A stretch of 64,000 bases of DNA from contig JBCCDG010000006.1 of assembly GCA_039030915.1 (NCBI GenBank), positions 1-64,000 of the forward strand. Direction: 5' to 3'. Under the pieces are notes generated by a model. The model was not told where the DNA came from. It was given only the letters and a program-made list of their open reading frames with translations, and searched no databases. Both the position numbers and the translations under genes were made by a program. Source of the stretch: Thermohalobaculum sp039030915 (lineage in GTDB: Bacteria; Pseudomonadota; Alphaproteobacteria; Rhodobacterales; Rhodobacteraceae). Position 1 is the stretch's first letter. Each line of letters opens with the position of its first letter. Shown one piece after another: positions 27,419 through 35,700 of the stretch.

Positions 27419-27748
27419 TCAGTCAAATAGATCCTCGAGCTCGTCCACCGCTTCCTCGATCAGATCCTCGAGACGGTCGATGAGGCTCTTGCGCCGCTTT
27501 CCCTTGCGCCTGCGGAGCGCCATGTCCTTGCGCTTGTGCTCGCCGGGCTCGAGCGCGGGGTGTGGGATCGCGGGCTTCTTTCCCTTGCCCCTGCGCCTCT
27601 CCGGCGGCGCCTCAAGTGCCTCGATCACGCGGATCGGCGCGCCGCAGCCGTGGCAGACCAGCCGCGCCGCCCCTTTCGACGGCAGCGTCGAGCGCGAGGC
27701 GCAGTAACAGCAGGTGACGATGCGACGATGCGAGCCGGGCCGTGACAT
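27419..27748 (-). CDS. Zinc-ribbon protein with basic middle and acidic tail
   Basis: A 109-residue protein. VTCCYCASRSTLP then LVCHGCGAPI give two CxxC pairs about 18 residues apart, a zinc-ribbon. The middle (residues 50-87) is strongly basic (RRRGKGKK, KRKDMALRRRKGKRRK) and the end is acidic (LIEEAVDELEDLFD). I recall similar short hypothetical proteins in Rhodobacterales, without known role. The basic part suggests nucleic-acid contact. No ribosome site is obvious before the ATG. It is divergent from the acyl-CoA synthetase gene. Confidence 0.65.
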   Translation of the reverse strand: MSRPGSHRRIVTCCYCASRSTLPSKGAARLVCHGCGAPIRVIEALEAPPERRRGKGKKPAIPHPALEPGEHKRKDMALRRRKGKRRKSLIDRLEDLIEEAVDELEDLFD

Positions 27749-28011
27749 GGCGTGTGACTAGCAGCCGCTGCCCGCCGCTGCCAGAGCCCGCGCGCCCGCC
27801 GGACGGGCGGATAGAACCGGGCGTGCGCCGGGCGGCACACAGGACCGGGAACGGTGCGGAACTTGCGCACCAGTCCCGGCACAGTACATGTGACCCCACG
27901 ACCGGTCGCAGGCCGCCGCCCCGAGGCTCATTCCGCAAGGGCACGCTTGTGAGGACCTGACGCGCAGGTAAGGACGTGCGCCGAACGAGGACTGGCGCTT
28001 TGGAGGGCAAG

Positions 28012-29808
28012 ATGGCGCATGACGGCGGCAGTGCGATGCAGGATCGCTGGTACCTGAGCAACATGGCGGACAAGCGGAAGATCGAGGAGATCCCCGCCGA
28101 GGAGCGCTGGGAAAGCGGGAGCGTGCACACGATGCTCGCCGCGACCGCCGCGCGCCATCCCGACCGCCCTGCCCTCAGCTTCCAGCTCAAGGGCGGGCCC
28201 AAGGACGCGGCGGAGACGCTGAGCTATCGTGAGCTCCTCGCGGAGGTGAACCGGACCGCCAACCTCCTCCGCCATCTCGGCGTCGGCGACACGGACACGA
28301 TCGCCTATGTCATGCCCAACGCGAACGAGACGGTGCTGGCGCTGCTCGGCGGCATGGCGGCGGGCAGGGTCTGCCCCGTGAACCCGCTCCTCGAACAGGG
28401 CCAGATCGCCGGCATCCTGCGCGAGACGGGCGCCAAGATCGTTGTCACGCTGCGCCCCTTCCCCAAGACCGACATCGCCCAGAAGGTGCACGGCGCCGTG
28501 CGCGAGGTGCCCTCGGTCACCCATGTCATTGAGGTCGATCTCAAGCGCTACCTGAAACCGCCCCTCTCCTGGATCGTCTCGCTCGCCCGGCCGAAGGTCG
28601 AGATCCGCCACAACGCCGATGTGCTCGACTTCGAAGACGGCCGCCGGCGGGAGAGCAGCACGCTCGACTTCGCGGTGAACGACGATCCCGCCCGCATCGC
28701 GGCGACGTTCCATACGGGCGGCACGACCGGCAACCCCAAGATCGCGCGGCACCATCAGGGCGGCATGATCTACAATGGCGTCGTGCCGTCCCGCGGGCTG
28801 ATCGACGAGACGGACGTGCTCCTTTGCCCGCTGCCGATGTTCCACGTGCTGGCGGCCTATCCGGTGCTGATGAGCACCCTTGCCGCCGGTGCCCATGTGG
28901 TGCTGCCCACGCCTGCCGGCTTCCGCGGCGACGGCGTGATGGACAACTTCTGGGCGCTGGTCGAGCGCTGGGGCGTCAGCTTCATGGTCATGGTGCCGAC
29001 CGCCGCCTCCGCCCTTATGCAGCGCAAGATCGAGCACGACGTCTCGAGCCTGAAATACGCGCTCTGCGGCTCGGCCCCCTTGCCGCAGGAGCTCTTCCGC
29101 CGCTTCGAGGAACGGACGGGCGTGAAGATCCTGGAGGGCTACGGCATGACCGAGGCGACCTGCCTCGTCTCCATCAACCCTCCGCATGGGGAGCGCAAGA
29201 TCGGCTCCGTCGGCCTGCCGATCCCCTACACGGATGTGAAGATCCTCGATTGCGGGCCGGACGGAGACATCAAGCGCGAATGCGGCGTCGACGAGGTCGG
29301 CGAGATCTGCATCCGTTCGCCCGGCGTCTTCCCGGGCTATGCGGAGGAGGCGAAGAACCGCCATCTCTTCGCAGGGCCGGACAGGTACCTGCGCACGGGC
29401 GATCTCGGCCGGATCGACGAGGACGGCTATGTCTGGATCACGGGGCGGGCCAAGGATCTGATCATCCGCGGCGGGCACAACATCGACCCCGCGGTGATCG
29501 AGGAGGCGATGTGCCTGCACCCGGACGTGACCTTTGCCGGCGCCATCGGCCAGCCGGACGCGCATTCGGGCGAGGTGCCGGCGGTCTATGTCGAGCTCGC
29601 GGACGACGCGACCGTCGATCATGACGGCCTGATGGCCCATGCCCGCGAGGCGATCGCGGAGAAGGCGGCGGTTCCGAAATACATCGAGGTGATGTCCGAG
29701 CTGCCGAAGACCGCGTCGGCAAGGTCTTCAAGCCCGATCTCCGCCGTGCCGCGATCACGCGGATCTACGAGAGGACGCTGGAGGAGGCGGGTATCCGCGC
29801 GGGCGTGA
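28012..29808 (+). CDS. Acyl-CoA synthetase (AMP-forming), frameshifted near the C-terminus
   Basis: ANL-superfamily enzyme activating a carboxylic acid to its CoA thioester via an acyl-adenylate. HTGGTTGNPK at about 234-243 is the P-loop, followed by GYGMTEAT and by LRTGDLGRIDEDGYVWITGR with the hinge Asp/Arg, then IIRGGHNIDPAVIEE. The frame as read ends at 29808 in a Ser/Arg-rich tail unlike the family. At 29713-29715 one base seems lost: the next frame reads VGKVFKPDLRRAAI, including the catalytic Lys (GKVFK) of the family, and runs to a stop at 29937-29939. ATG at 28012 has GGAGGGC 4 bases upstream. Without the tail the enzyme should be inactive. Confidence 0.8.
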   Translation: MAHDGGSAMQDRWYLSNMADKRKIEEIPAEERWESGSVHTMLAATAARHPDRPALSFQLKGGPKDAAETLSYRELLAEVNRTANLLRHLGVGDTDTIAYVMPNANETVLALLGGMAAGRVCPVNPLLEQGQIAGILRETGAKIVVTLRPFPKTDIAQKVHGAVREVPSVTHVIEVDLKRYLKPPLSWIVSLARPKVEIRHNADVLDFEDGRRRESSTLDFAVNDDPARIAATFHTGGTTGNPKIARHHQGGMIYNGVVPSRGLIDETDVLLCPLPMFHVLAAYPVLMSTLAAGAHVVLPTPAGFRGDGVMDNFWALVERWGVSFMVMVPTAASALMQRKIEHDVSSLKYALCGSAPLPQELFRRFEERTGVKILEGYGMTEATCLVSINPPHGERKIGSVGLPIPYTDVKILDCGPDGDIKRECGVDEVGEICIRSPGVFPGYAEEAKNRHLFAGPDRYLRTGDLGRIDEDGYVWITGRAKDLIIRGGHNIDPAVIEEAMCLHPDVTFAGAIGQPDAHSGEVPAVYVELADDATVDHDGLMAHAREAIAEKAAVPKYIEVMSELPKTASARSSSPISAVPRSRGSTRGRWRRRVSARA

Positions 29809-29939
29809 CGGTGGTGGAGGACAAGAAGCTCGGCCTCACCGCCGAGATCCACCCCCAGGGCGGCCCCGGCGCGGTCAGCGAACAAGAGCTGGAAAAGGTT
29901 CTCGGCAGCTTCGCCCGCCCCTGGCGCCTCGCCGACTGA
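29715..29939 (+). pseudogene. Out-of-frame C-terminal segment of the acyl-CoA synthetase
   Basis: Read from 29715 this segment encodes 74 residues that continue the family alignment (VGKVFKPDLRRAAITR, then GVTVVEDKKLGL and a normal end in PWRLAD). It contains the conserved Lys needed for adenylation. It is separated from the main frame by a single missing base, either a true mutation or an assembly error. Confidence 0.75.
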
Positions 29940-30743
29940 GGGAGTGTGAGCGCCGGGGCGAGCATCGCGCTTGCCGATCGCGCGATCCGGCGGGATCTGC
30001 GCGATGCATCCCGGACATCCGCGTGACGTCCCCGCGCCATGTCAGCCCCATCTGCGGCGCCGCGAGGGTGCACATCGGTGAGGCCGTTGGCGGATGCAGC
30101 GTGAGGAAAGGGACCACAGGGCCTCGACGCCCACCTCAAGCTTGAAAAGCCCGCGCGATCGCCCGGCTCGACAGGGCGGCTAGGTACCGCAACTGCGCAG
30201 CCCGCCGCGCCGTATCGCCGGATCGAGCCCGGACGATGCCCGCTCCCGCCAAAGCGCGATGGCCGCGCTGCGGACGCCTCGCGGGACCACCGGAACGCAC
30301 GTCCCACGCCGCTCTACGGCCGAGATCTGCGAGCGAAGGGGGTGGAGCGATCCGTCGGCACAATGTCACGCGCGAGGGTCCGGCACGGCGTCGACCACCC
30401 GGGCCGCGCCCGCGCGTGCGCCTAAGGCCGAGACGCGGCTTGCACACATGCGACCTCAACATCCGGTGCCGCGGGATCGCACGACGCCCGGGCCAGATCC
30501 GGGCGTTCCGTGCGGTGCCGGCGGGTCGTCCGTTCGGTCCGGCGCGGACGAGGCTGGGACCGGCCGGTTGAGGTTCGACGGCGCCCCGCCGACAATACCT
30601 GCGTTCGTTCGGAGTGCCGGATGCTACGATCCTCTTACCGCCGGCTTGCCGGCGACGAGCGCCAAGCACCGCTGCCCGCCCCATCCTCAGCAATAGGCCG
30701 TGACTGGGCGAAGGGGAACGCGCCCCGCTCCGGCGGCTCGCCC
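29940..30743. other. Gene-free stretch
   Basis: About 800 bases with no convincing gene on either strand. A long open frame on the minus strand (30136-30762) is Arg/Gly-rich and shows no domain or ribosome site. Several short G+C hairpins occur, e.g. CCGCCGGC-TTGCCGGCG near 30640. Confidence 0.45.
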
Positions 30744-30877
30744 TGCGTCCGCGCCCGCCCACGTCACACTACCTTGGAGGCTTGAAACAAAGAGTGAACA
30801 TCAGCGCCAACTGAGCACAGCGTTCCTCCTATGTTCACATCTGCCTGCCTACGCTGACTTGGGTGGGCGCGGGCGCA
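30744..30877. repeat. Nested inverted repeat made of two facing copies of a short element
   Basis: Outer arms at 30744-30766 and 30855-30877 are reverse complements over about 23 bases with three mismatches (core TGAC[GT]TGGG[CT]GGGCGCG). Inside them GTGAACAT (30794-30801) and ATGTTCAC (30831-30838) are perfect 8-base reverse complements. A further copy of the same order, ATGTTCGC followed by the core, occurs at 41539-41590. It may be a small non-autonomous repeat, a strong RNA hairpin or a paired protein-binding site. Confidence 0.45.
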
Positions 30878-30907
30878 GATGCCGGACCGTCGCGCATCCC
30901 GTGGCGC

Positions 30908-31531
30908 TCAGTAGAGCGAGCCGTGCTGACGAGGGCGTAGGGCGGCATCGTAGATTTCGGCGTCGAAATCCGGCTTGGCGGCCTTCGTCATCTGGCCGGC
31001 TGTCGGCACGGTGCCCGGCGGAAGCTGGGCGTCCTGTTGCCAGAGGCGGCTGCGGATGAGGGCGCGGGCACATTGGAAGTAGACCGCATTGATGGCGACC
31101 TGCAGCACCGTGGCAGGCGGATTGCCCTCGACGGCGAAGCGCGCAAGCAGCGCCGGGTCTGCGGTTACAGTGCCGCGACCGTTCACCCGCACGCATTCCG
31201 GCACCCCCGGCACGAGGAATAGCAGCGCGAGGCGCGGGTCGGCCACGATGTTGCGGAGCGTGTCGAGCCTGTTGTTGCCCCGCCGGTCCGGGATTAGCAG
31301 CGTGCGCGCATCCTCCACCGCGAAGAGCCGACCCGGCACATCGCCGCGGGGCGAACAGTCGAGCCCGCCCTGCCCCGCGCTCGCCACCGCCATGAACGGC
31401 GCAGCCTCGATCCAGGCGCGGTACTCGGACGTGAGCGCCGGCGTCTCCTTGGCCAGCGAGTTGGGGTTCACGGTGCCGTAGAGCGCTTCCAGCGTCGCGA
31501 TATCCGTGATGGCGTGGGGGTCGGTCGTCAT
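30908..31531 (-). CDS. Pyridoxamine 5'-phosphate oxidase-family flavoprotein
   Basis: A 207-residue cytoplasmic protein of the split-barrel FMN-binding family. FMAVASAGQGGLDCSPRGD (about 45-63), LLIPDRRGNNRLDTLRNI (about 82-99) and LFLVPGVPECVRVNGRG are the conserved flavin and substrate blocks of the MSMEG_1061-like branch; members reduce or oxidise small molecules with FMN or F420, substrate unknown. ATG at 31531 has GGAGG 9 bases upstream; a GTG at 31552 overlaps the desaturase stop but has a weak ribosome site. It follows the desaturase gene directly and is probably co-transcribed with it. Confidence 0.85.
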   Translation of the reverse strand: MTTDPHAITDIATLEALYGTVNPNSLAKETPALTSEYRAWIEAAPFMAVASAGQGGLDCSPRGDVPGRLFAVEDARTLLIPDRRGNNRLDTLRNIVADPRLALLFLVPGVPECVRVNGRGTVTADPALLARFAVEGNPPATVLQVAINAVYFQCARALIRSRLWQQDAQLPPGTVPTAGQMTKAAKPDFDAEIYDAALRPRQHGSLY

Positions 31532-31548
31532 GCCGGGCAATCCTCCGT

Positions 31549-32442
31549 TCACGTCCGCAGCGCGGCGCGGTAGTCAGCATGGAACGCCCGATAGCCGGGC
31601 GCGGTCTCTCCAAGATGCGGACGGGTCAGGCGGTGCAGGTCGGGCAGGCGGTGGAAGGGCACCGTCGGCAACGCGTGGTGCTCCGCATGATAGGGCATGT
31701 TCCAAGCCAGCCAGCGCACTGCACGGTTGGTGAAGGTCGTCCGCGTATTCTCGAACACGTTCGCCACATGCGGACACTGCCCGTGCTCGGCCAGGAGATA
31801 GAGCCGCAGGAAGGGCTGGCCGAAGAGCACCGGCACGACCCAGAGCCAGAGGATGAGCGTGCTCCCCGCCACCGACGAGAAGGTGCCGAGCCCGGCATAG
31901 AGCAACAGCATCACACGCGCCTCCGCCCGCACCCGTCCCCACGCCCGCACGGGCAGAAACGGGTCCTCCGCCCGTCCCGCGGTATTTCTGAGGAGCGTGG
32001 CGAGGCTCATTCCCCAGACCTGCAGCCCCATGAGATGCCAGGCGTAGGCGCCCGGTGTCGCAGGCTTTGGCGCGGCAAGCTCCGGATCCAGCGCGGGGTC
32101 GTGGGTATGGCGGTGATGGGCGAGGTGGAAGTAGCGGAACCAGTGCGGCGGGATCAGCAGCACGAGCCCCGCCAGATGCCCCGCCGCAACGTTCAGCCAG
32201 CGGCTGCGGAAGGGTGTGAAATGCACCGTCTCGTGGAGGAGCGTGAAGAGGACGATCAGCAGTACACCCTGCGCCGGCAGGACCAGCCACCATCCCGGCG
32301 GGCCCGCGACGATCACTGTGCTCGCCGCGGCGATGGCACCGAGATGCCCGGCAAGACGGAGGAGGCCCGCGCGGTCCGAGCGCGTGCTGAGCGCGGCCAG
32401 CGTCTCGGGCGGCAGGGTGCTGATCCAGCGCTTGTGGTCCAT
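31549..32442 (-). CDS. Membrane fatty-acid desaturase family protein
   Basis: A 297-residue inner-membrane diiron enzyme. Three His boxes are intact: HETVH near residue 91, HLAHHRHTH near residue 127 and HAEHH near residue 258, with four hydrophobic spans between them. Family members desaturate or hydroxylate acyl chains or carotenoid-type lipids; the MxxHxxx(H)H pattern and short length resemble the beta-carotene ketolase/fatty acid desaturase mixed group, so the substrate is open. ATG at 32442 is preceded by GAAGGGAAGG. The flavoprotein downstream may be functionally linked. Confidence 0.87.
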   Translation of the reverse strand: MDHKRWISTLPPETLAALSTRSDRAGLLRLAGHLGAIAAASTVIVAGPPGWWLVLPAQGVLLIVLFTLLHETVHFTPFRSRWLNVAAGHLAGLVLLIPPHWFRYFHLAHHRHTHDPALDPELAAPKPATPGAYAWHLMGLQVWGMSLATLLRNTAGRAEDPFLPVRAWGRVRAEARVMLLLYAGLGTFSSVAGSTLILWLWVVPVLFGQPFLRLYLLAEHGQCPHVANVFENTRTTFTNRAVRWLAWNMPYHAEHHALPTVPFHRLPDLHRLTRPHLGETAPGYRAFHADYRAALRT

Positions 32443-32532
32443 CGGCCTTCCCTTCTCGAGGCTCAGGCTAGATACGCCGATGGTGGGGCACATGCCCAGC
32501 GCGAAGGCCGCCGCCGGGGATGAGATCACGCA

Positions 32533-32682
32533 ATGGCGAGGTTCAGGGATGCATTCTTCGACTGGGCCGGCACGATGGTCGATCTGCTCGCGCTTCTGGG
32601 GCGGCCCGAGGCGGAGGGCTGGGCGCGTCGCCTCGCGCTTCAGCCTCACGCCTCCCACCTGGACCGTGGGGCCCGGCATTGA
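32533..32682 (+). CDS. Possible 49-residue small protein with a HAD-like start
   Basis: A short plus-strand frame beginning MARFRDAFFDWAGTMVDLL. The DWAGTxVD string is the motif I pattern of HAD-family phosphonatases, but the frame ends after 49 residues, so it is either a relic of such a gene, a small unrelated protein or chance. The ribosome site is poor (GGGGATGAG, 7 or more bases away). It lies between the desaturase and rpsD genes. Confidence 0.3.
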   Translation: MARFRDAFFDWAGTMVDLLALLGRPEAEGWARRLALQPHASHLDRGARH

Positions 32683-32688
32683 CAGGCG

Positions 32689-32744
32689 AGGCGCCCTCCC
32701 TCATATGGCGCGCTCCGTCCGTTAGGGCGGAGGAGGTGGCGCCT
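32689..32744 (+). promoter_or_regulatory. Leader stem-loop upstream of rpsD
   Basis: AGGCGCC (32689-32695) and GGCGCCT (32738-32744) are perfect arms, extended inward by CTCC/GGAG pairing. It lies about 95 bases before the rpsD start. S4 is a known autogenous repressor in other bacteria, so a leader structure is plausible, but no pseudoknot like that of the alpha operon was recognised. Confidence 0.3.
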
Positions 32745-32836
32745 GTGGCCCGCGCAAGCGGGGGCCTGTCGTCCGGCCCGGAGAGTGAGGGCACGGAAAA
32801 GGAGGGCGCCGGGACATTGACGAAGGAGACTGGCTC

Positions 32837-33457
32837 GTGACCAAGCGCACGTCCGCCAAGTACAAGCTCGACCGCCGCATGGGCGAGAACATCTGGGGCC
32901 GCCCCAAGAGCCCCGTAAACCGCCGCGAATACGGCCCCGGCCAGCACGGGCAGCGCCGCAAGGGCAAGATGTCAGACTTCGGCATTCAGCTCCGCGCGAA
33001 GCAGAAGCTCAAGGGGTACTATGGCGATCTCACGGAAAAGCAGTTCCGCCGCATCTTCACGGAGGCGGAACGTCGCCGCGGCGACACCGGCGACATCCTG
33101 ATCGGCCTTCTCGAACGCCGGCTCGACGCCGTCGTCTACCGCGCGAAATATGTGCCGACGATCTTCGCCGCGCGCCAGTTCGTGAACCACGGCCATGTGC
33201 GCGTGAACGGCAAGAAGGTCGACATCCCCTCCTACCAGGTGAAGGAGGGCGATATCCTGGAGATCGGGCCCAAGGCGAAGCAGATGGCGCTGGTGATGGA
33301 CGCCCAGCAGTCAGCCGAGCGCGACGTGCCGGACTATATCGAGGCGGATTTCTCGAAGGGCACGGCGACGTTCCTGCGCACGCCGGCGCTGGCGGACGTG
33401 CCTTACCCGGTGCAGATGGAGCCCAACCTCGTCATCGAGTACTACGCCAAGAACTGA
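32837..33457 (+). CDS. rpsD: 30S ribosomal protein S4
   Basis: A 206-residue primary rRNA-binding protein that nucleates assembly of the small-subunit body. It opens TKRTSAKYKLDRRMGENIWG, contains NRREYGPGQHG and the S4 RNA-binding domain with RLDAVVYRAKYVPTIFAARQ and VNHGHVRVNGKKVDIPSY (about residues 95-130), and ends VIEYYAKN as is usual in alphaproteobacteria. It lacks the N-terminal zinc-binding cysteines of some S4 forms. GTG at 32837 has AAGGAGAC about 6 bases upstream. It stands alone, as rpsD does in Rhodobacterales, and ends in a strong terminator. Confidence 0.97.
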   Translation: MTKRTSAKYKLDRRMGENIWGRPKSPVNRREYGPGQHGQRRKGKMSDFGIQLRAKQKLKGYYGDLTEKQFRRIFTEAERRRGDTGDILIGLLERRLDAVVYRAKYVPTIFAARQFVNHGHVRVNGKKVDIPSYQVKEGDILEIGPKAKQMALVMDAQQSAERDVPDYIEADFSKGTATFLRTPALADVPYPVQMEPNLVIEYYAKN

Positions 33458-33480
33458 CGCCGCTCAGGCGATGATATGGA

Positions 33481-33510
33481 GGGCGCTGCGGATCCCGCGG
33501 CGCCCTTTGT
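33481..33510 (+). terminator. Intrinsic terminator of rpsD
   Basis: GGGCGCTGCGG (33481-33491) pairs with CCGCGGCGCCC (33495-33505) over 11 bases with one G-T pair and an ATC loop, followed by TTTGT. It lies 24 bases after the rpsD stop. Confidence 0.8.
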
Positions 33511-33551
33511 CATTCGCATGGGACGGACGCTGCCCCTGCCTGCGCGCCGAC

Positions 33552-33597
33552 CCTTCCCCCGGTTTCGCCCGGTCAGGCCGGGCGAAGCCGGGGAAGG
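33552..33597 (-). terminator. Hairpin at the end of the lipase gene
   Basis: Arms at 33552-33572 and 33578-33597 are reverse complements over about 20 bases with one bulge and one G-T pair; the loop is five bases. It begins 4 bases beyond the lipase stop and is a likely terminator for the minus strand, although no T-run is visible. Confidence 0.55.
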
Positions 33598-33600
33598 CCG

Positions 33601-35700
33601 TCAGGCGAAGGCCCACTCGCCCTCGCTCACTTCCGCGATCCCGTCGATGCCCGTCGCACTCTCGCGGTTCTCCTCGGAGATGGCGAAGGAGATGAGGCCA
33701 TCCTCGCGCCCGTAATCGAGCCGCTCGAGCTGATCCACCCAGAAGGCGAGCCCGTCACCGTCCGAGGCACGGTTGAGCGCCTTGACGTAGAGGATCTCGA
33801 TATAGTCCGGGTCCTCGATGGCGAAGACGTCGCCATAGAGCCCCGTGAACTCCTCGCTCTCGAGAAAGCGTTGCGCGAGGGCGAACTCGCTCATGCCCCG
33901 CTCGCGTGCATCGACCCAGAAATTGAGCCCCTCGTCGTCCGCCTGCCGGTCGAAGACCGCTTCGTAGAAGAGCGCGACGCGCTGCACGCCGTCGAGGTCG
34001 AGCGCTTCGGGCGGCAGCACTTCCACCACCGCCTGCCCCTCTTCTTCGAGCACGCGGAAGGCCAGGTCGTCGAGCTCGCTCAGGACCTGAAGCACCGCCT
34101 CGCGGCCGTCCGCTGCGGTCACGATCAGCCGGTCCCCCGGCCCCTCGTCCGTGGTCTCGACCGTGACGCTCGCGGCATCGGTGACGATCAGCCGATCGCC
34201 AGCGCCGAGCTCCGTGATCGTGTCGCCGTCATGCTCAGCCAGCGTGCCGCTGATCGTGTCGCCATTGCCGCCACCCGGGGCGATCAGATCCGCGCCGAGC
34301 CCGCCGGAAAGCGCGTCCGTCCGGGCATAGCTGCCGAGCACCAGATCGTCCCCGGCCCCCGGCGCGCCGGGCAGGAACTGCTCGGCTGCCGGAAGAGCAT
34401 CGAAGGGCCCCTCCACGATGCCGGGCAGCGCGTCGAGAAACGCATCCGTCAGCGCCCGTTCAACCTCGCGCGCGCCGGCGCCCTCGGCGCCCTCCGGCGC
34501 GAAGCCGCGATAGAGCTCGCCGAGAGGCGCCACAACCGACGCGAAATACGCATAGAGTTCGTCCTCGACGAGAAGCGTGCGGAAGAAGGTGTCCGCCTCG
34601 CCGTCTTGGGGCGAGGAACGCGGCTGGTCGAGCTCGTCGAGGAAGTTCGGCAGCCCGGTCATCAGCGTCTCGAAATCTGGCCGCCCCTCCGCCTCACGGA
34701 TGCGGCTGTCGACGACCAGCGTCAGCAGGTCCGGGGAATGCAGCGTGACCGGATCGAGCCCGAAGCCGAGCGGTCCGATCTCCACATCCACACGCTCGCC
34801 CGGCAGATCCAGCGGGCTCGCCGTGAGGTAGAGCTCCTCCACGAAGCTGCCTTCGAGCCTGTAGGTCGAGACGAACGCGCTCGCAGCCTCGAGGGGCGTA
34901 CGCGTCCGGTCCCAGCCGAGCGCATTCAGATCGAGATCGGTGAACTCGGTGTCGAACCGCATATCCGTCTCGGTGCGCAGATCCCCCAGCCAGTTGGGTT
35001 CGGCATAGGGGGCGGGATCGAAGGTCACCGCCTGCCCGCCGACGGCCACGGCCGTATAGGCGGCCAGCGCGCCGCCGAGGGAGTGCCCGGTGAAGCTCAC
35101 CTCGTAGCCCGGATTGGCGGCCGCGGTCGCGAGCGCTAGGTCGACGGCCTCCCGCGCCTGGGCGCGCACGACGGCCTCGCCATCCTCGGCCAGCTCCTCC
35201 ACCGGCTCGCCGAACACGTTGAAGACCTCGAGCAGGCCCGAGAAGATGTCCGCCTCGTTCTGCCCGAAGCCGAGCACGTCCTCGAGAAAGGCGTCGAAGC
35301 CGCCCACATCGTCAACGAAGCCCGTGACGGTGGCGCCGTTGTCCTGGAAATAGCCGAAGAGGCTCTCGACATCGCGGGCGAGATTGGCCTCGTCGATCAC
35401 GTCGAAATCGTTTTCCTCGATCTCCTGGATGAAGCGCCCGAACTCGGTGCCGCGATACGCGACGACGATCTGCTGCGTCGTGTCGTTGACGTAGACATTG
35501 GCCTCGAAGCCGCTGTCCTCCGTGCGGGTGGCGTTCCTGAGCGCCGCCTGTTCCCCCGCGGGCGGCAGGACGCGCCATTCGGGAAACTCCACCTCCACGG
35601 CGGGATCGGCGAAGGCCGGGCTATCCGGCCCGTTGGTGCGGGCCCGCGCGTCATAGGCGTCGAGCGACATCCAAGCATATTCGCGCAGCGTCACGGTCAT
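33601..35700 (-). CDS. Class 3 lipase-like hydrolase with C-terminal DUF4214 domains
   Basis: A 699-residue acidic protein. VVAYRGTEFG near residue 83 and GHSLGG with nucleophile S207 (about 205-210) are lipase class 3 motifs. An acidic stretch near residues 455-490 has GGLGADLI and GNGDTISG, resembling a short RTX-type calcium-binding repeat. The last 130 residues hold two DUF4214 modules (VQRVALFYEAVFDR-ADDEGLNFWV and YIEILYVKALNR-SDGDGLAFWV). There is no signal peptide; with RTX-like repeats and DUF4214, type I secretion is inferred, but no exporter lies next to it. The substrate is unknown. The N-terminal TLREYAWMSLDAYD is typical of this secreted group. Confidence 0.82.
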   Translation of the reverse strand: MTVTLREYAWMSLDAYDARARTNGPDSPAFADPAVEVEFPEWRVLPPAGEQAALRNATRTEDSGFEANVYVNDTTQQIVVAYRGTEFGRFIQEIEENDFDVIDEANLARDVESLFGYFQDNGATVTGFVDDVGGFDAFLEDVLGFGQNEADIFSGLLEVFNVFGEPVEELAEDGEAVVRAQAREAVDLALATAAANPGYEVSFTGHSLGGALAAYTAVAVGGQAVTFDPAPYAEPNWLGDLRTETDMRFDTEFTDLDLNALGWDRTRTPLEAASAFVSTYRLEGSFVEELYLTASPLDLPGERVDVEIGPLGFGLDPVTLHSPDLLTLVVDSRIREAEGRPDFETLMTGLPNFLDELDQPRSSPQDGEADTFFRTLLVEDELYAYFASVVAPLGELYRGFAPEGAEGAGAREVERALTDAFLDALPGIVEGPFDALPAAEQFLPGAPGAGDDLVLGSYARTDALSGGLGADLIAPGGGNGDTISGTLAEHDGDTITELGAGDRLIVTDAASVTVETTDEGPGDRLIVTAADGREAVLQVLSELDDLAFRVLEEEGQAVVEVLPPEALDLDGVQRVALFYEAVFDRQADDEGLNFWVDARERGMSEFALAQRFLESEEFTGLYGDVFAIEDPDYIEILYVKALNRASDGDGLAFWVDQLERLDYGREDGLISFAISEENRESATGIDGIAEVSEGEWAFA

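Noticed and set aside
30136..30762. 208-residue open frame on the minus strand
   Set aside because: Arg/Gly-rich, no ribosome site, no domain; long open frames arise easily at this G+C.
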